A stretch of 48,760 nucleotides of DNA from RZYX01 sp036654375 (GCA_036654375.1 JAVVSD010000012.1:1-48760); one strand, 5' to 3'; counted from the stretch's first letter, positions 7,918 through 16,133 are shown. Program-made: numbers and translations. The notes: generated by a model not told the origin, from the letters alone.

Positions 7918-9666
7918 ATGTCGGGAGTTTATGAAATGGGACAGGCTGGTAGTCCAAAAAAGAAAAGCAAAAAAAGCCTTAAAATTATTGGTATAATTAT
8001 TGCGGTTATTCTTGCAATTGCACTTGGCCTGGGAATAGCCTATGCTGTTGCACCTCGTGATGTTTTGCAGTTGGTAATGAACAAGCAAAGCTATGCAAAG
8101 CTAACTGTTGGAAAAAATATTTCAGAACTTGAAGGTGCCTCTGATATTTTGGAGGAATTGACACAGGCAAAGTATAAAGAGCAGTATGAATCAGATATGA
8201 ATCTTAGCCTTTCTCCAAAAATTACAGAGAAAATATCTGCAGACCCATCTATTTCGGCATTGATATCCTATGTAAACACACTTAAAATTAAAGGCACACA
8301 GTCAAAAGACGGATTTTTAAGCAAAGCGGATATGGCAATATATGATAACGCAGGAAAACTTATTGACATTTCAACTATTTCAGATGATGCGGCTATAGCA
8401 TTTCTTGAATATAAAAACATGGACGCTATTGAAAGCGATGATGACGCAAAGTTAATTGAAGGCGGTGCCTATTTTAAAATAAACACAATCAACTCGGGTT
8501 GGCTGGCGCCTTCAAAGAGTGGGCTTATCCCAGGTGATGTTAGCGGAGTGGTTAAAGCAGTTGGAAAGAATAAAGACCTTGATGAGCAATTTTCAAAAGG
8601 CTCTAAAAAAGTTGTTAAAACCTTTTTGAATAGTTGCTTTAACGACAATGTTAAGGCGGTTGAGTCCGGAAAAGAGCTTAAGGTTGAAAATACAACTGTA
8701 AAAGGCGACAAAGTTACATTTACTTTAACTCCAGAAGAACTTTCAAAGTCTGTCAGTGCGGCACTTAAAGTTGCAAAAGATGACCCGGATTTGTACAAGG
8801 CATTTAAATCATTGTACGACAGTGCTGTAAAGGCAAATCCACAAATTATCGCAAAGCTTAATCTTAAGGACATTACAATGGACAAAGATGGCTATAAAAA
8901 GTATATTGATTTGATGGATATAAAAATAAGCGAATACTGCAAAAATGCCGACTGGAAAGCGATTGACATCAGTTTTTACATTGACAAGAAGAATCAAATT
9001 GTTGGAGCAGATGTTGTAATTAATTCAAAGGACAGCGACGACGACAAGGAAATATATTTGTTTGCATTCCCAGAAGTTAAGGATAGTCGCGACTTTGTCA
9101 TGAAATACACCTGCGGCAAAAAATCAATTGTTGTTGAAGTTAAACACATATCAGAAAAAAGTGCCAATACAAAGGTGCTGATAATGGATGACAGTGATGG
9201 CTTCTGTATTGACCTTTCAGGCACATATAAAAATGTGAAAATAGAAGACGGAGTTCTTTATGGAGAAATTTCACAGAGCTTTAATTTAAATCTTACTGAT
9301 GAGAACACAGCTCCGCTAAAAAGCACAGGTACAATTTCTGTAAAGTCTGAAAACAGAGCTGGAAAGCATACAATTAAGATGATTATTGAAGATGAAATGC
9401 TTGGAAGAATCACAACAAACTACACAGCAACAAAGCTGAAGTTCGAGCCAATAACAATCCCAGAAGCAGGAACAGTGCTTGATATGAGTTCTCAAAGTGA
9501 TGCAGATAAAGCAAAGCTTGAGGAACTTACAACAAAAGGAACGGAATACATTTTTTCCGACCTTGCTAAAAACCACCCAGACCTTGGAAGCGTAATTCAA
9601 GCAGTATTTATGAGTGCATTGAAATCAGAAGATGGAGCGGGATTGCTTGGAGGAATAACGGCATAA
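7918..9666 (+). CDS. Membrane-anchored extracytoplasmic protein, unknown function
   Basis: I do not recognise the family. A short cytoplasmic N terminus rich in Lys (KKKSKKSLK) precedes one membrane segment (about 22-45). Some 535 residues then lie outside the cell, rich in Lys, Asp and Ser, with alternating strand-like stretches and no cysteine-rich or enzymatic motif. There is no lipobox and no LPXTG. The start at ATG 7918 is set by AAGGAGGAAAGAAA. It is a single-gene unit: its own promoter at 7857-7885 and terminator at 9681-9710. A wall-associated or sensor-like role is only a guess. Confidence 0.8.
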   Translation: MSGVYEMGQAGSPKKKSKKSLKIIGIIIAVILAIALGLGIAYAVAPRDVLQLVMNKQSYAKLTVGKNISELEGASDILEELTQAKYKEQYESDMNLSLSPKITEKISADPSISALISYVNTLKIKGTQSKDGFLSKADMAIYDNAGKLIDISTISDDAAIAFLEYKNMDAIESDDDAKLIEGGAYFKINTINSGWLAPSKSGLIPGDVSGVVKAVGKNKDLDEQFSKGSKKVVKTFLNSCFNDNVKAVESGKELKVENTTVKGDKVTFTLTPEELSKSVSAALKVAKDDPDLYKAFKSLYDSAVKANPQIIAKLNLKDITMDKDGYKKYIDLMDIKISEYCKNADWKAIDISFYIDKKNQIVGADVVINSKDSDDDKEIYLFAFPEVKDSRDFVMKYTCGKKSIVVEVKHISEKSANTKVLIMDDSDGFCIDLSGTYKNVKIEDGVLYGEISQSFNLNLTDENTAPLKSTGTISVKSENRAGKHTIKMIIEDEMLGRITTNYTATKLKFEPITIPEAGTVLDMSSQSDADKAKLEELTTKGTEYIFSDLAKNHPDLGSVIQAVFMSALKSEDGAGLLGGITA

Positions 9667-9680
9667 ACAAAAATAAAATC

Positions 9681-9710
9681 AGGGACAGCTTTTTGGCTGT
9701 CTCTTTTTTT
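9681..9710 (+). terminator. Intrinsic terminator after the 582-aa gene
   Basis: GACAGC and GCTGTC form a stem around a T-rich loop, followed by a TTTTTTT run. Confidence 0.85.
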
Positions 9711-9751
9711 GTGGGTAAACAATGAGCAAATTAAAAAATAAATAAAAATCA

Positions 9752-9791
9752 CAAACAAATGTTTGCTTTTTATGCAAATGTATGTTACAAT
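9752..9791 (+). promoter_or_regulatory. lexA promoter with overlapping LexA (SOS) operators
   Basis: TTGCTT (9763-9768), 17-bp spacer and TACAAT (9786-9791) form the promoter. CAAAC-AAAT-GTTTG (9752-9765) overlaps the -35. It is a perfect inverted repeat of the Gram-positive SOS-box form (GAAC-N4-GTTC). A weaker copy, CAAAT-GTAT-GTTAC, lies at 9775-9788, two helical turns on, over the -10. This arrangement fits LexA autorepression. Confidence 0.7.
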
Positions 9792-9864
9792 ATGAAAAAT
9801 AGATTGTTAATGAGAAATTAGTAAGTAATTTATTAAACTCTACTTTGCAAAGGGGAGAGCTAAA

Positions 9865-10455
9865 ATGGGTAAAATTAATGACACTCAACGCAGAATTTAT
9901 GAATATCTTATGGAGCGTTCGCAGGATGGAATTCCGCCTTCTGTTCGTGAGATAGGTGCAGCCGTTGGGCTAAAATCAACTTCGTCTGTTCAAGTCAATC
10001 TTGACACTTTGGAGCGGGAAGGCTATATTCAGCGTGACCCCATGCTTAAACGCTCTATAAGAATTCTTGGGCAGGTCGACAATTACACAAGCGTGCCGTT
10101 GGTTGGAACAGTAACCGCAGGAATGCCGATTCTTGCTGTTGAGCAGATTGAGGGATATATTCCCTATTCTGGCAAAGTGTCAAGAGATAAGCCGCTTTTT
10201 GCACTTAGAGTTCGTGGCGAAAGCATGATTAATGCAGGCATTTTGAGTGGCGATATTGTTGTTGCTGAAAAAACGCCGACGGCAATTAATGGCGAAATGG
10301 TTGTTGCAATGATTGAGGATGAGGCAACCGTTAAAACCTTTTACAAGGAAAACGGTCATTTCAGGCTTCAGCCCGAAAACGACGCATATGAGCCGATTAT
10401 CACACCAGAGGTCATTATTCTTGGCAAGGTTGTTTCGGTTGTTAGATTTTATTAA
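9865..10455 (+). CDS. lexA: LexA repressor, SOS regulator
   Basis: Represses DNA-damage genes and cleaves itself when RecA filaments form. The N-terminal winged helix (about 1-68, with PPSVREIGAAVGLKSTSSVQ) binds operators. The C-terminal S24 peptidase domain has the Ala85-Gly86 cleavage site, the Ser120 nucleophile (GESM) and the general-base Lys157 (EATVKTF). The length of 196 aa is normal. ATG 9865 follows AAAGGGGAGAGCTAAA. The promoter carries its own likely operators, and a matching site (GAACAAATGTTC) lies upstream of the small gene at 34312-34509. Confidence 0.95.
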   Translation: MGKINDTQRRIYEYLMERSQDGIPPSVREIGAAVGLKSTSSVQVNLDTLEREGYIQRDPMLKRSIRILGQVDNYTSVPLVGTVTAGMPILAVEQIEGYIPYSGKVSRDKPLFALRVRGESMINAGILSGDIVVAEKTPTAINGEMVVAMIEDEATVKTFYKENGHFRLQPENDAYEPIITPEVIILGKVVSVVRFY

Positions 10456-10486
10456 GCATATCATTTGCTTTAAGAAGCACATTCAT

Positions 10487-10517
10487 GGGCATTGTCGCAT
10501 CTGTGGCAGTGCCTTTT
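10487..10517 (+). terminator. Terminator-like hairpin after lexA
   Basis: GGCATTG (10488-10494) pairs with CAGTGCC (10507-10513) with one G-U pair, followed by TTTT. The 12-nt loop is larger than usual. Confidence 0.55.
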
Positions 10518-10587
10518 AATATGCAATAAATGTCAAAATTCCCAAAGTGTATACACTAAATTTTGCACTATAAAATATTTTATTTAA

Positions 10588-10616
10588 TTGCAATAAAATA
10601 GGCACAATGATATAAT
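10588..10616 (+). promoter_or_regulatory. Promoter of the ABC-transporter leader RNA
   Basis: TTGCAA (10588-10593), 17-bp spacer, TATAAT (10611-10616). The predicted start near 10622 gives an untranslated leader of about 237 nt before the substrate-binding-protein gene. Confidence 0.7.
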
Positions 10617-10621
10617 TAAGA

Positions 10622-10790
10622 AATAGTAAAAACAGCTTCTGAGTCGAGTGCTTGTTGCACAAGACCGTTAGGGTGCAGCTTTCTGTGCCTCCCGTATTTG
10701 GAAAGGAAACTGTGTATGCCAAGTAAGCACAGCTTTTAGCTGTGCCAAATTTAGCGTTCTTAACAGTGCCTTTGCGGTGCTGTTATTTTT
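10622..10790 (+). ncRNA. Structured leader RNA, possible Moco/Tuco-type riboswitch
   Basis: The leader has a GTGC-N5-GCAC hairpin (10648-10660), a GC-richer core with GTGCCTCCC (10685-10693) and GGAAAGGAAAC (10700-10710), a perfect GCACAGC/GCTGTGC hairpin (10727-10745) and a 9-bp terminator (10762-10784). AACAGC near the 5' end (10631-10636) could pair with GCTGTT of the terminator's 3' arm, so alternative folds are possible. The GCCUCCC and GGAAAGG elements recall the molybdenum/tungsten-cofactor riboswitch as I remember it, and a metal/oxyanion-type importer follows. I could not check the covariance model. It does not show the conserved core of cobalamin riboswitches. 6S RNA is an alternative, given the size. 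Confidence 0.5.
10762..10790 (+). terminator. Attenuator/terminator in the ABC-transporter leader
   Basis: AACAGTGCC (10762-10770) pairs with GGTGCTGTT (10776-10784) over 9 bp with two G-U pairs, followed by ATTTTT. It stands 69 bp before the ATG of the binding protein, as in transcription-attenuating riboswitches. It would equally end a free-standing small RNA. Confidence 0.7.
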
Positions 10791-10858
10791 ATATTGAGCG
10801 TAAAGAAAATAATGTAAAATAAAGTTTAATCAAGCTTTCTTACTAAAGGAGGATAAAT

Positions 10859-11899
10859 ATGATAGTTAATGCAAAAAGAGCAATTTCTGCTATTCTTGCC
10901 TGCATAATGATTTTTTCAATAACAGCGTGCAGTAAAGGTGAGAAGGACAAGGAAAAAGAACCACAAAAAGCAAATACAAAGGTGATTGTTGACCAGAGTG
11001 GACGAAAAGTGGAAATTCCAAAAGAGATAAAATCGGTAGCCTTTGTTTATGGCGTGGCAACAAGCTTTTTGATTGCACTCGATGTTGGTGACAGGGTTGT
11101 TGCGGCAAACGCTGGAATGAAGTTCTACACAGATGCCTGCCCTGCACTTGAAGATGCAGGAACAGTGGGCAGACGGGATGTGGACCTTGAGGCACTTGCA
11201 AAATACAAACCGGATATTTTTATTCATAAGGCGGCAGACACAAAAACTATAGAAGCGGTTGAAAAGCTTGGCATTCCAACTGTTGCAATTGCACCCGAAA
11301 GCATGACCGACATTCTTGAAACAATCAAGATTCTTGGTGAGGTTTTTGGCAAGCAGGACAGAGCCAAGGAGATTATTAACTACTATAATGAAAAAATTAA
11401 TTTTTCAAAAAACCTTGTCAAAGATATTCCCCAGGAAAAGAGAAAAACTGCAATTATGATGGGCAGTGAGCTTGGAAGAATTGCAGGCGGAGATATGCTG
11501 CAGTCTTTCCTTATTGAAACTGCGGGCGGAATAAACAGTGCAAAGGATATTAAAAACGACCAAATATGGATGAATGTTGGCGTTGAAAAAGTGTTTCAGT
11601 GGAATCCAGACTTTATTTTTTGCACAAACTCTGCATCTGCCGACTATTCGTTAGACAGAATAATGAAAGACCCGGCATGGCAGGGAATGACAGCAGTAAA
11701 GCAAAAGCATATGTTGACAGTGCCAAGCAACATGGATTCTTGGGAATTTCCGGGCATGAGCAGTTTGCTCGGTGCAATGTGGATGCTTTCACAGATGTAT
11801 CCGGAAAAGTACAGTGAGCAAGATTTTCTTAAAGAGATAGATTCATTTTATCAATTTGTATATGGAAAAACTTTCGACAGGGACTATTTAGGGTATTAA
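10859..11899 (+). CDS. FecB/BtuF-type substrate-binding lipoprotein of an ABC importer
   Basis: Captures a metal complex, siderophore, corrinoid or oxyanion outside the membrane and delivers it to the permease encoded next. It has a signal peptide with lipobox ITAC, lipidated Cys24, and a charged linker (about 25-40). The mature two-lobe domain begins VIVDQSGRKVEIPKEIKSV, the usual opening of the periplasmic-binding-protein type III fold. 346 aa is normal. ATG 10859 follows AAAGGAGGATAAAT. The ligand cannot be read from the sequence. FecBCD-type importers for molybdate/tungstate (MolABC) exist, and the leader RNA hints that way, but iron-siderophore or cobamide remain possible. Confidence 0.88.
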   Translation: MIVNAKRAISAILACIMIFSITACSKGEKDKEKEPQKANTKVIVDQSGRKVEIPKEIKSVAFVYGVATSFLIALDVGDRVVAANAGMKFYTDACPALEDAGTVGRRDVDLEALAKYKPDIFIHKAADTKTIEAVEKLGIPTVAIAPESMTDILETIKILGEVFGKQDRAKEIINYYNEKINFSKNLVKDIPQEKRKTAIMMGSELGRIAGGDMLQSFLIETAGGINSAKDIKNDQIWMNVGVEKVFQWNPDFIFCTNSASADYSLDRIMKDPAWQGMTAVKQKHMLTVPSNMDSWEFPGMSSLLGAMWMLSQMYPEKYSEQDFLKEIDSFYQFVYGKTFDRDYLGY

Positions 11900-11987
11900 A
11901 AAAATTAAATGTGCGTGATAAAAAAACGGGATTAAACGCTATAATTACAAAGCAAATTTAGTGCATTTTATATCATGCGGAGGAAGT

Positions 11988-13034
11988 ATGAAGCCACTGA
12001 TTAAGTCAAAGGACAGCAAAAAATCCACACTTTATGCAGTTTCAATCAATATTGTACTCGTGTGCATTTTATGTGCGGGTGTAGTGCTTGCTGTGTGTGT
12101 TGGGAAATATCCTGTTACACCCCGCGAAAGCCTTGGTGTGATTTTTTCAAACCTGTTCGGCATACAAAACGCTGCCAGTGATATGACACAAAGTGTTGTT
12201 TTGGGACTTAGGCTGCCGAGAATTCTGGCAAGCGTCATTGTTGGGGCGTCGCTTGCAATTTCTGGCGCAACATATCAGGGCATTTTTAAAAATCCTCTTG
12301 TTTCACCAGACTTTTTGGGAGTTTCAGCTGGGGCTTGCGTTGGTGCGGCAATTGCCATACTGCTCGCGCTATCGTCGGGATATATCCAAGTTTTTGCATT
12401 CATTGGTGGGCTTGTTGCAGTTGCACTGACATTGCTCATACCACATCTGATGCGTAGCAACTCAAACATTATGCTTGTGCTTTCGGGAATAATTGTTGGA
12501 GGTGCAATGTCATCAATAATGGGGTTTTTAAAATATGTGGCAGACCCTCAAACACAGCTTTCAACTATTACATATTGGACAATGGGCAGCTTTTCATATA
12601 TCAGCATGAATTCGCTTTTAAGCGTGCTGCCATCAATAGTAATTCCAACAATAGTCCTCGTTTTGATAGCGTGGTGGATAGATGTTTTGTCGCTTGGTGA
12701 AAGTGAGGCAAAAACGCTTGGTGCAAATGTAACACTAATACGAAACATCGCAGTTGTCTGTGCAACATTGCTAACAGCAAGTAGTGTTTGCATTTCGGGT
12801 ACAATCGGATGGGTGGGGCTTGTTATTCCTCATCTGGGAAGGATGATTGTGGGGCCAAGCAATACAAAGCTTTTACCTGTGGCGGGGCTAATTGGTGCAA
12901 TTTTTATGCTCGTTGTGGACACAGCAACGAGAACAATCGGACCAGCAGAAATGCCAATAAGTATTCTAACGGGAATTATCGGAGCACCGTTCTATGCGTG
13001 GCTTCTTTATAAGCAGAGGATGAAAATAAGATGA
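11988..13034 (+). CDS. FecCD-family ABC transporter permease
   Basis: The membrane subunit that forms the import channel as a dimer. It has about ten hydrophobic segments and FecCD signatures: LRLPRILASVIVGASLAISG, GVSAGACVGAA, and the C-terminal WVGLVIPHLGRMIVGP, which is the coupling region to the ATPase. The start is ATG 11988 behind GCGGAGGAAGT; the frame stays open upstream to a GTG at 11961, but that site lacks a ribosome binding site. 348 aa is the usual length. It follows the binding protein by 88 bp and overlaps the ATPase gene by 4 nt. Confidence 0.93.
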   Translation: MKPLIKSKDSKKSTLYAVSINIVLVCILCAGVVLAVCVGKYPVTPRESLGVIFSNLFGIQNAASDMTQSVVLGLRLPRILASVIVGASLAISGATYQGIFKNPLVSPDFLGVSAGACVGAAIAILLALSSGYIQVFAFIGGLVAVALTLLIPHLMRSNSNIMLVLSGIIVGGAMSSIMGFLKYVADPQTQLSTITYWTMGSFSYISMNSLLSVLPSIVIPTIVLVLIAWWIDVLSLGESEAKTLGANVTLIRNIAVVCATLLTASSVCISGTIGWVGLVIPHLGRMIVGPSNTKLLPVAGLIGAIFMLVVDTATRTIGPAEMPISILTGIIGAPFYAWLLYKQRMKIR

Positions 13035-13810
13035 TTTTTAAAGTAGAAAATCTTTGTTTTAAATATCCCGACAGCAACAAGGGTGTGCTTGACAATGTGT
13101 CGCTAACACTTGAAAAGGGAGAAATACTTTCTATTCTTGGACCTAACGGTGCAGGAAAAAGCACCCTGCTCAACTGCATGGCAAACCTGCTTGTGCCAGA
13201 GAGCGGAAGCATAAAACTTGAAGGCAATGACATTTCAAAGATGCCAGTCAAGGAGGTTGCAAGCACAATAAGCTATGTTCCACAAACGCACACACCCGCA
13301 TTTGGATACACTGTTTTTGACTTTGTATTGATGGGATCTGCACCAACTATTGGGCTGTTTCAAAAGCCTGGTGAAAAGGAAAGGGAAAGCACAATAAATG
13401 CTCTTAAGCAGCTTGGGATTGAGCATCTTGCAGAAAAGCCGTATACAGAAATAAGTGGTGGAGAACGGCAACAGGCAACAATTGCAAGGGCAATCGTGCA
13501 AGAGCCAAAGGCAATTTTGTTTGATGAACCAACCGCACATCTTGACTACGGAAATCAGCTAAGGACACTTCGGCTAATAAAAGAAATGTCGGAAAAGGGC
13601 TATGCGGTTGTCATTACAACGCACAATCCAGACCATGCAATCTTGCTTGGAGGAACAGCTGCCATTCTTGACAGAGCAGGGCATTTAACAATAGGTGATA
13701 GCAAAGAAATCATTACAGAGGATTGCCTTAAACAGGTTTACAAAACAGAGCTTAAACTAATTTATATTGAAGAGCTTAAAAGGGTTGCGTGTATTTCGCC
13801 AAATCTTTGA
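13031..13810 (+). CDS. ABC transporter ATP-binding protein (FepC/BtuD type)
   Basis: Powers the importer. Walker A is GPNGAGKST (37-45), the Q-loop lies in YVPQTHTP, the signature is SGGERQ (142-147), Walker B is AILFDEPTAHLD (161-172) and the switch histidine is in TTHNPD. 259 aa is standard. It starts at the ATGA overlap with the permease gene, implying coupled translation. A 59-bp gap with a TTCAAATC/GATTTGAA inverted repeat (13818-13858) then leads to the radical SAM gene, which is probably co-transcribed. Confidence 0.93.
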   Translation: MIFKVENLCFKYPDSNKGVLDNVSLTLEKGEILSILGPNGAGKSTLLNCMANLLVPESGSIKLEGNDISKMPVKEVASTISYVPQTHTPAFGYTVFDFVLMGSAPTIGLFQKPGEKERESTINALKQLGIEHLAEKPYTEISGGERQQATIARAIVQEPKAILFDEPTAHLDYGNQLRTLRLIKEMSEKGYAVVITTHNPDHAILLGGTAAILDRAGHLTIGDSKEIITEDCLKQVYKTELKLIYIEELKRVACISPNL

Positions 13811-13881
13811 GGTGAGCTTCAAATCTATTATATCGAATTGTCCTAAACTTGATTTGAAAACAAAAGGGAGTGATAAGCGCG

Positions 13882-14847
13882 ATGAGGTGCAATTATTGTG
13901 AGTGGAGATGTGAGCTTTCAAACGCTGACGGAGTCTGTCATATGTATGAGGAGAGAAATGGTCAAATCCTTGAAAAAAACAAAAACCAGTGGGCAAGATG
14001 TACAGGGCTTGAAATGGAAAGGATTCCGTTTTATCACTATCACCCAGACAGTCGGGTGTTACAGCTTGGCTCTTTTAACTGCAACGCAGCTTGTGCCTAT
14101 TGTATTAACGCAAGCATTGCGATTGCAAAGGAAAAGGACTGCAAGCCCTTTGAGCTGACACCAGAGGAAGTAATTAGTCTTGCAAAAAAAGGGAACTATA
14201 AATTTATCCACTTTGGCATAAACGAGGTAACGGTAAATCTGCCGTCGGCACTCGAAATTGCAAAGCTTGCAAAAAAAGAGAGCATACCTGTTGGCTGTTC
14301 AACAAACGGATTTATGACGGAGTATGCGGCAGAGCTTATGGCACAGAACTTTGATTTTGTTAATGTGAGCCTTAAGTCAATCAGCAGTGACTTTTATAAA
14401 AAATACTTAGGGCTTTCAAGCGTTGAGCCAGTCATCAGGAACATAAAATATTTTGCAAAGCAGGTTCATCTTGAAATAACTACGCCAATTGTCAACAAGG
14501 GCAACGAGGATGAAATTCTGCAAATTGCAAAAATTCTTGCGGATATCGATAAAAACATTGTGTGGCATATATTTAGGCTTGTGCCTGAAAATGCAATGTC
14601 AATGGAGGATGTTCCAGATGTTTCCAGAGTTTCAAAGCTTGTTGAGCAGGCAAGGAAAATTTTGCACAACATTTATTTTGGCAATTTTATCGGCTCTAAC
14701 TGGGTTGATACCACTTGCGAAAACTGCGGTGAAATTGCAATTGAACGGCTTTGCGACTGTGCCTGTGGTGCAAGGATAATGTCAATAAATCTTAACGAAG
14801 ATGCAACCTGTAAAAATTGTGGTTGCAAGCTTCCAATAATAATGTGA
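13882..14847 (+). CDS. AmrS/PflA-like radical SAM protein
   Basis: Radical SAM enzymes cleave S-adenosylmethionine at a [4Fe-4S] cluster to start radical chemistry. The cluster motif CNAACAYC gives Cys67, Cys71 and Cys74. An N-terminal cysteine group (Cys3, 6, 10, 19) and a C-terminal metal-site-like region with two CxxC pairs (from about 279) frame the barrel, as in the AmrS protein of AmmeMemoRadiSam clusters (COG1180 group). The companion AmmeMemo genes are absent. ATG 13882 fits a GGGAGTGA site; GTG 13870 is the alternative. It lies between the metal-type importer and an unrecognised gene, so a role in using or installing the imported compound is inferred. The substrate is unknown. Confidence 0.82.
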   Translation: MRCNYCEWRCELSNADGVCHMYEERNGQILEKNKNQWARCTGLEMERIPFYHYHPDSRVLQLGSFNCNAACAYCINASIAIAKEKDCKPFELTPEEVISLAKKGNYKFIHFGINEVTVNLPSALEIAKLAKKESIPVGCSTNGFMTEYAAELMAQNFDFVNVSLKSISSDFYKKYLGLSSVEPVIRNIKYFAKQVHLEITTPIVNKGNEDEILQIAKILADIDKNIVWHIFRLVPENAMSMEDVPDVSRVSKLVEQARKILHNIYFGNFIGSNWVDTTCENCGEIAIERLCDCACGARIMSINLNEDATCKNCGCKLPIIM

Positions 14848-14855
14848 GGTGTCAT

Positions 14856-15998
14856 ATGCTTGCTGTTATGGATGTTGGAAACTGGCAAAATATCATTGAC
14901 CTGAAATCAGGTGTTGAGCTTAACGAGGACGAGAATAAGTATGAGGCAATGCGGAAGCTTGCAAGAGAAAACCCATATCCAGGCGACATGGAGGAAAGTT
15001 CCGTTGGCTGGGTTACAAAGACTGCACAGGCAGTTATTGATGAGCATGACCCAAACTTTATGTTTGTTGACTATGCTCAACCAATGTTTTTTAGAAAGTT
15101 TGTTGCAGACAGCACAGAAAAAAGCCGTTTGATGCAGGAACGAGTTCTTGCAGATATTGATAGCCTTGCAAAGAAAAACGGCTTTGAAAAAGTTGTTGTA
15201 ATGACTATGGGATGTGGCACGCTCAAGGAAGAAATTTCGGACTTGGGAACGAAGGGAGAGCTTCAGTCATCGCCTTGGTCAACCCAAATCGCAGGCATAA
15301 TATGTGCAGAGGAAGGCGACCGCAAAAGGCTCGAAAATGCTGAACAAATCGAATCGTTTATAAGCAAAGAAGATGTGTGGGAGCTTTATAAAGACAAAGC
15401 ACATCCAAAGTTTTGGAACTACTTTCCGGACTATATTGCTTTTGCAAAGGAGGGCTATGCGTTTAGAGCGCACAACAGCCATCACCCCAAAATATATATG
15501 GCAGATGTCATTAAAAATGAAATTCCTGTTCTTTCAAGCATAGGAAATCCCAAAAGGCTTACAGATATTAAGCCAATGATTGAGCAGTCAATAAAAGACG
15601 GAAAGAAAGTTCTGCTTGCCGTTTTTGAAGGATATAAGGTTGGAGAAGTTCAGCCGGGATTTTTGCCATGTGACAACAGGCAGGACTGGTACACTTATCG
15701 AGGTCTGTCTTTTTATACTGCACTGCTTTCAGGGAAGCCATTTTTTGAAACGGAGTTTGCACCTGTATTTGACAAGAACAAGCCAAAACAAAATAAAAAG
15801 CTTTATCCGCTTTCAGGATTTTTCACAGCAGAGGAAGAGGACGCAATAGGGAATTGTGCGGGAATTAGAAGTGCGGCTGTCAGCAGTCGAAGCATGATAA
15901 TTCATATGGCCGCCAATGCGGATATAACTCTTGAATGTTATAGTCGAGATCACACAAAAATGGGCGTTATGGTTTCGTTTAAGCCCGAAAAAATATAG
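14856..15998 (+). CDS. Unrecognised 380-aa cytoplasmic protein of the importer/radical-SAM cluster
   Basis: I do not recognise this family. The protein has no signal peptide or membrane segment. Notable stretches are FVDYAQPMFFRKF, VVVMTMGCGTLKEE, AHNSHHPKIYMADV, GFLPCDNRQDWYTYRG and IHMAANADITLECYSRDH. The conserved-looking Asp, His and Cys residues suggest an enzyme or metal protein, but that is a guess. ATG 14856 follows GAGGTG, just 8 nt after the radical SAM stop codon, so the two are surely co-expressed. It is the last gene of the unit and is followed by a strong bidirectional terminator. Confidence 0.8.
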   Translation: MLAVMDVGNWQNIIDLKSGVELNEDENKYEAMRKLARENPYPGDMEESSVGWVTKTAQAVIDEHDPNFMFVDYAQPMFFRKFVADSTEKSRLMQERVLADIDSLAKKNGFEKVVVMTMGCGTLKEEISDLGTKGELQSSPWSTQIAGIICAEEGDRKRLENAEQIESFISKEDVWELYKDKAHPKFWNYFPDYIAFAKEGYAFRAHNSHHPKIYMADVIKNEIPVLSSIGNPKRLTDIKPMIEQSIKDGKKVLLAVFEGYKVGEVQPGFLPCDNRQDWYTYRGLSFYTALLSGKPFFETEFAPVFDKNKPKQNKKLYPLSGFFTAEEEDAIGNCAGIRSAAVSSRSMIIHMAANADITLECYSRDHTKMGVMVSFKPEKI

Positions 15999-16036
15999 CA
16001 GAGTAAATTAAGCCTAATTTATAAATAGAAAATCAA

Positions 16037-16068
16037 AAAAGCAGACACTTTTTTAGTGCCTGCTTTTA
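16037..16068. terminator. Bidirectional terminator
   Basis: The AAAAAGCAGACACT and AGTGCCTGCTTTT arms form a stem around a T-rich loop, with Ts on both strands. It serves the plus-strand importer unit and the minus-strand DUF368 gene. Confidence 0.85.
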
Positions 16069-16133
16069 TTGCTGTCATGATAAATATGGATATTACAAAT
16101 TTATTATAAACATGGTGTTGAAAATCTTGTGAT

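Larger units (their letters stand above)
10456..10858 (+). other. lexA to ABC-transporter intergenic region
   Basis: This 403-bp gap holds no gene. It contains the hairpin after lexA (10487-10517), an AT-rich stretch, a promoter (10588-10616), the structured RNA (10622-10790) and the AAAGGAGG ribosome binding site of the next gene. Confidence 0.75.

Noticed and set aside
10622..10790. Cobalamin riboswitch ahead of a BtuFCD-like importer
   Set aside because: The context would fit, but neither the B12-box consensus (AGCCAGGAGACCTGCC type) nor the GCCACTG element is present.
13811..13869. Separate promoter or terminator between the ABC ATPase and radical SAM genes
   Set aside because: The TTCAAATC/GATTTGAA arms are 25 nt apart with no T tract, and no paired -35/-10 is convincing, so read-through is assumed.
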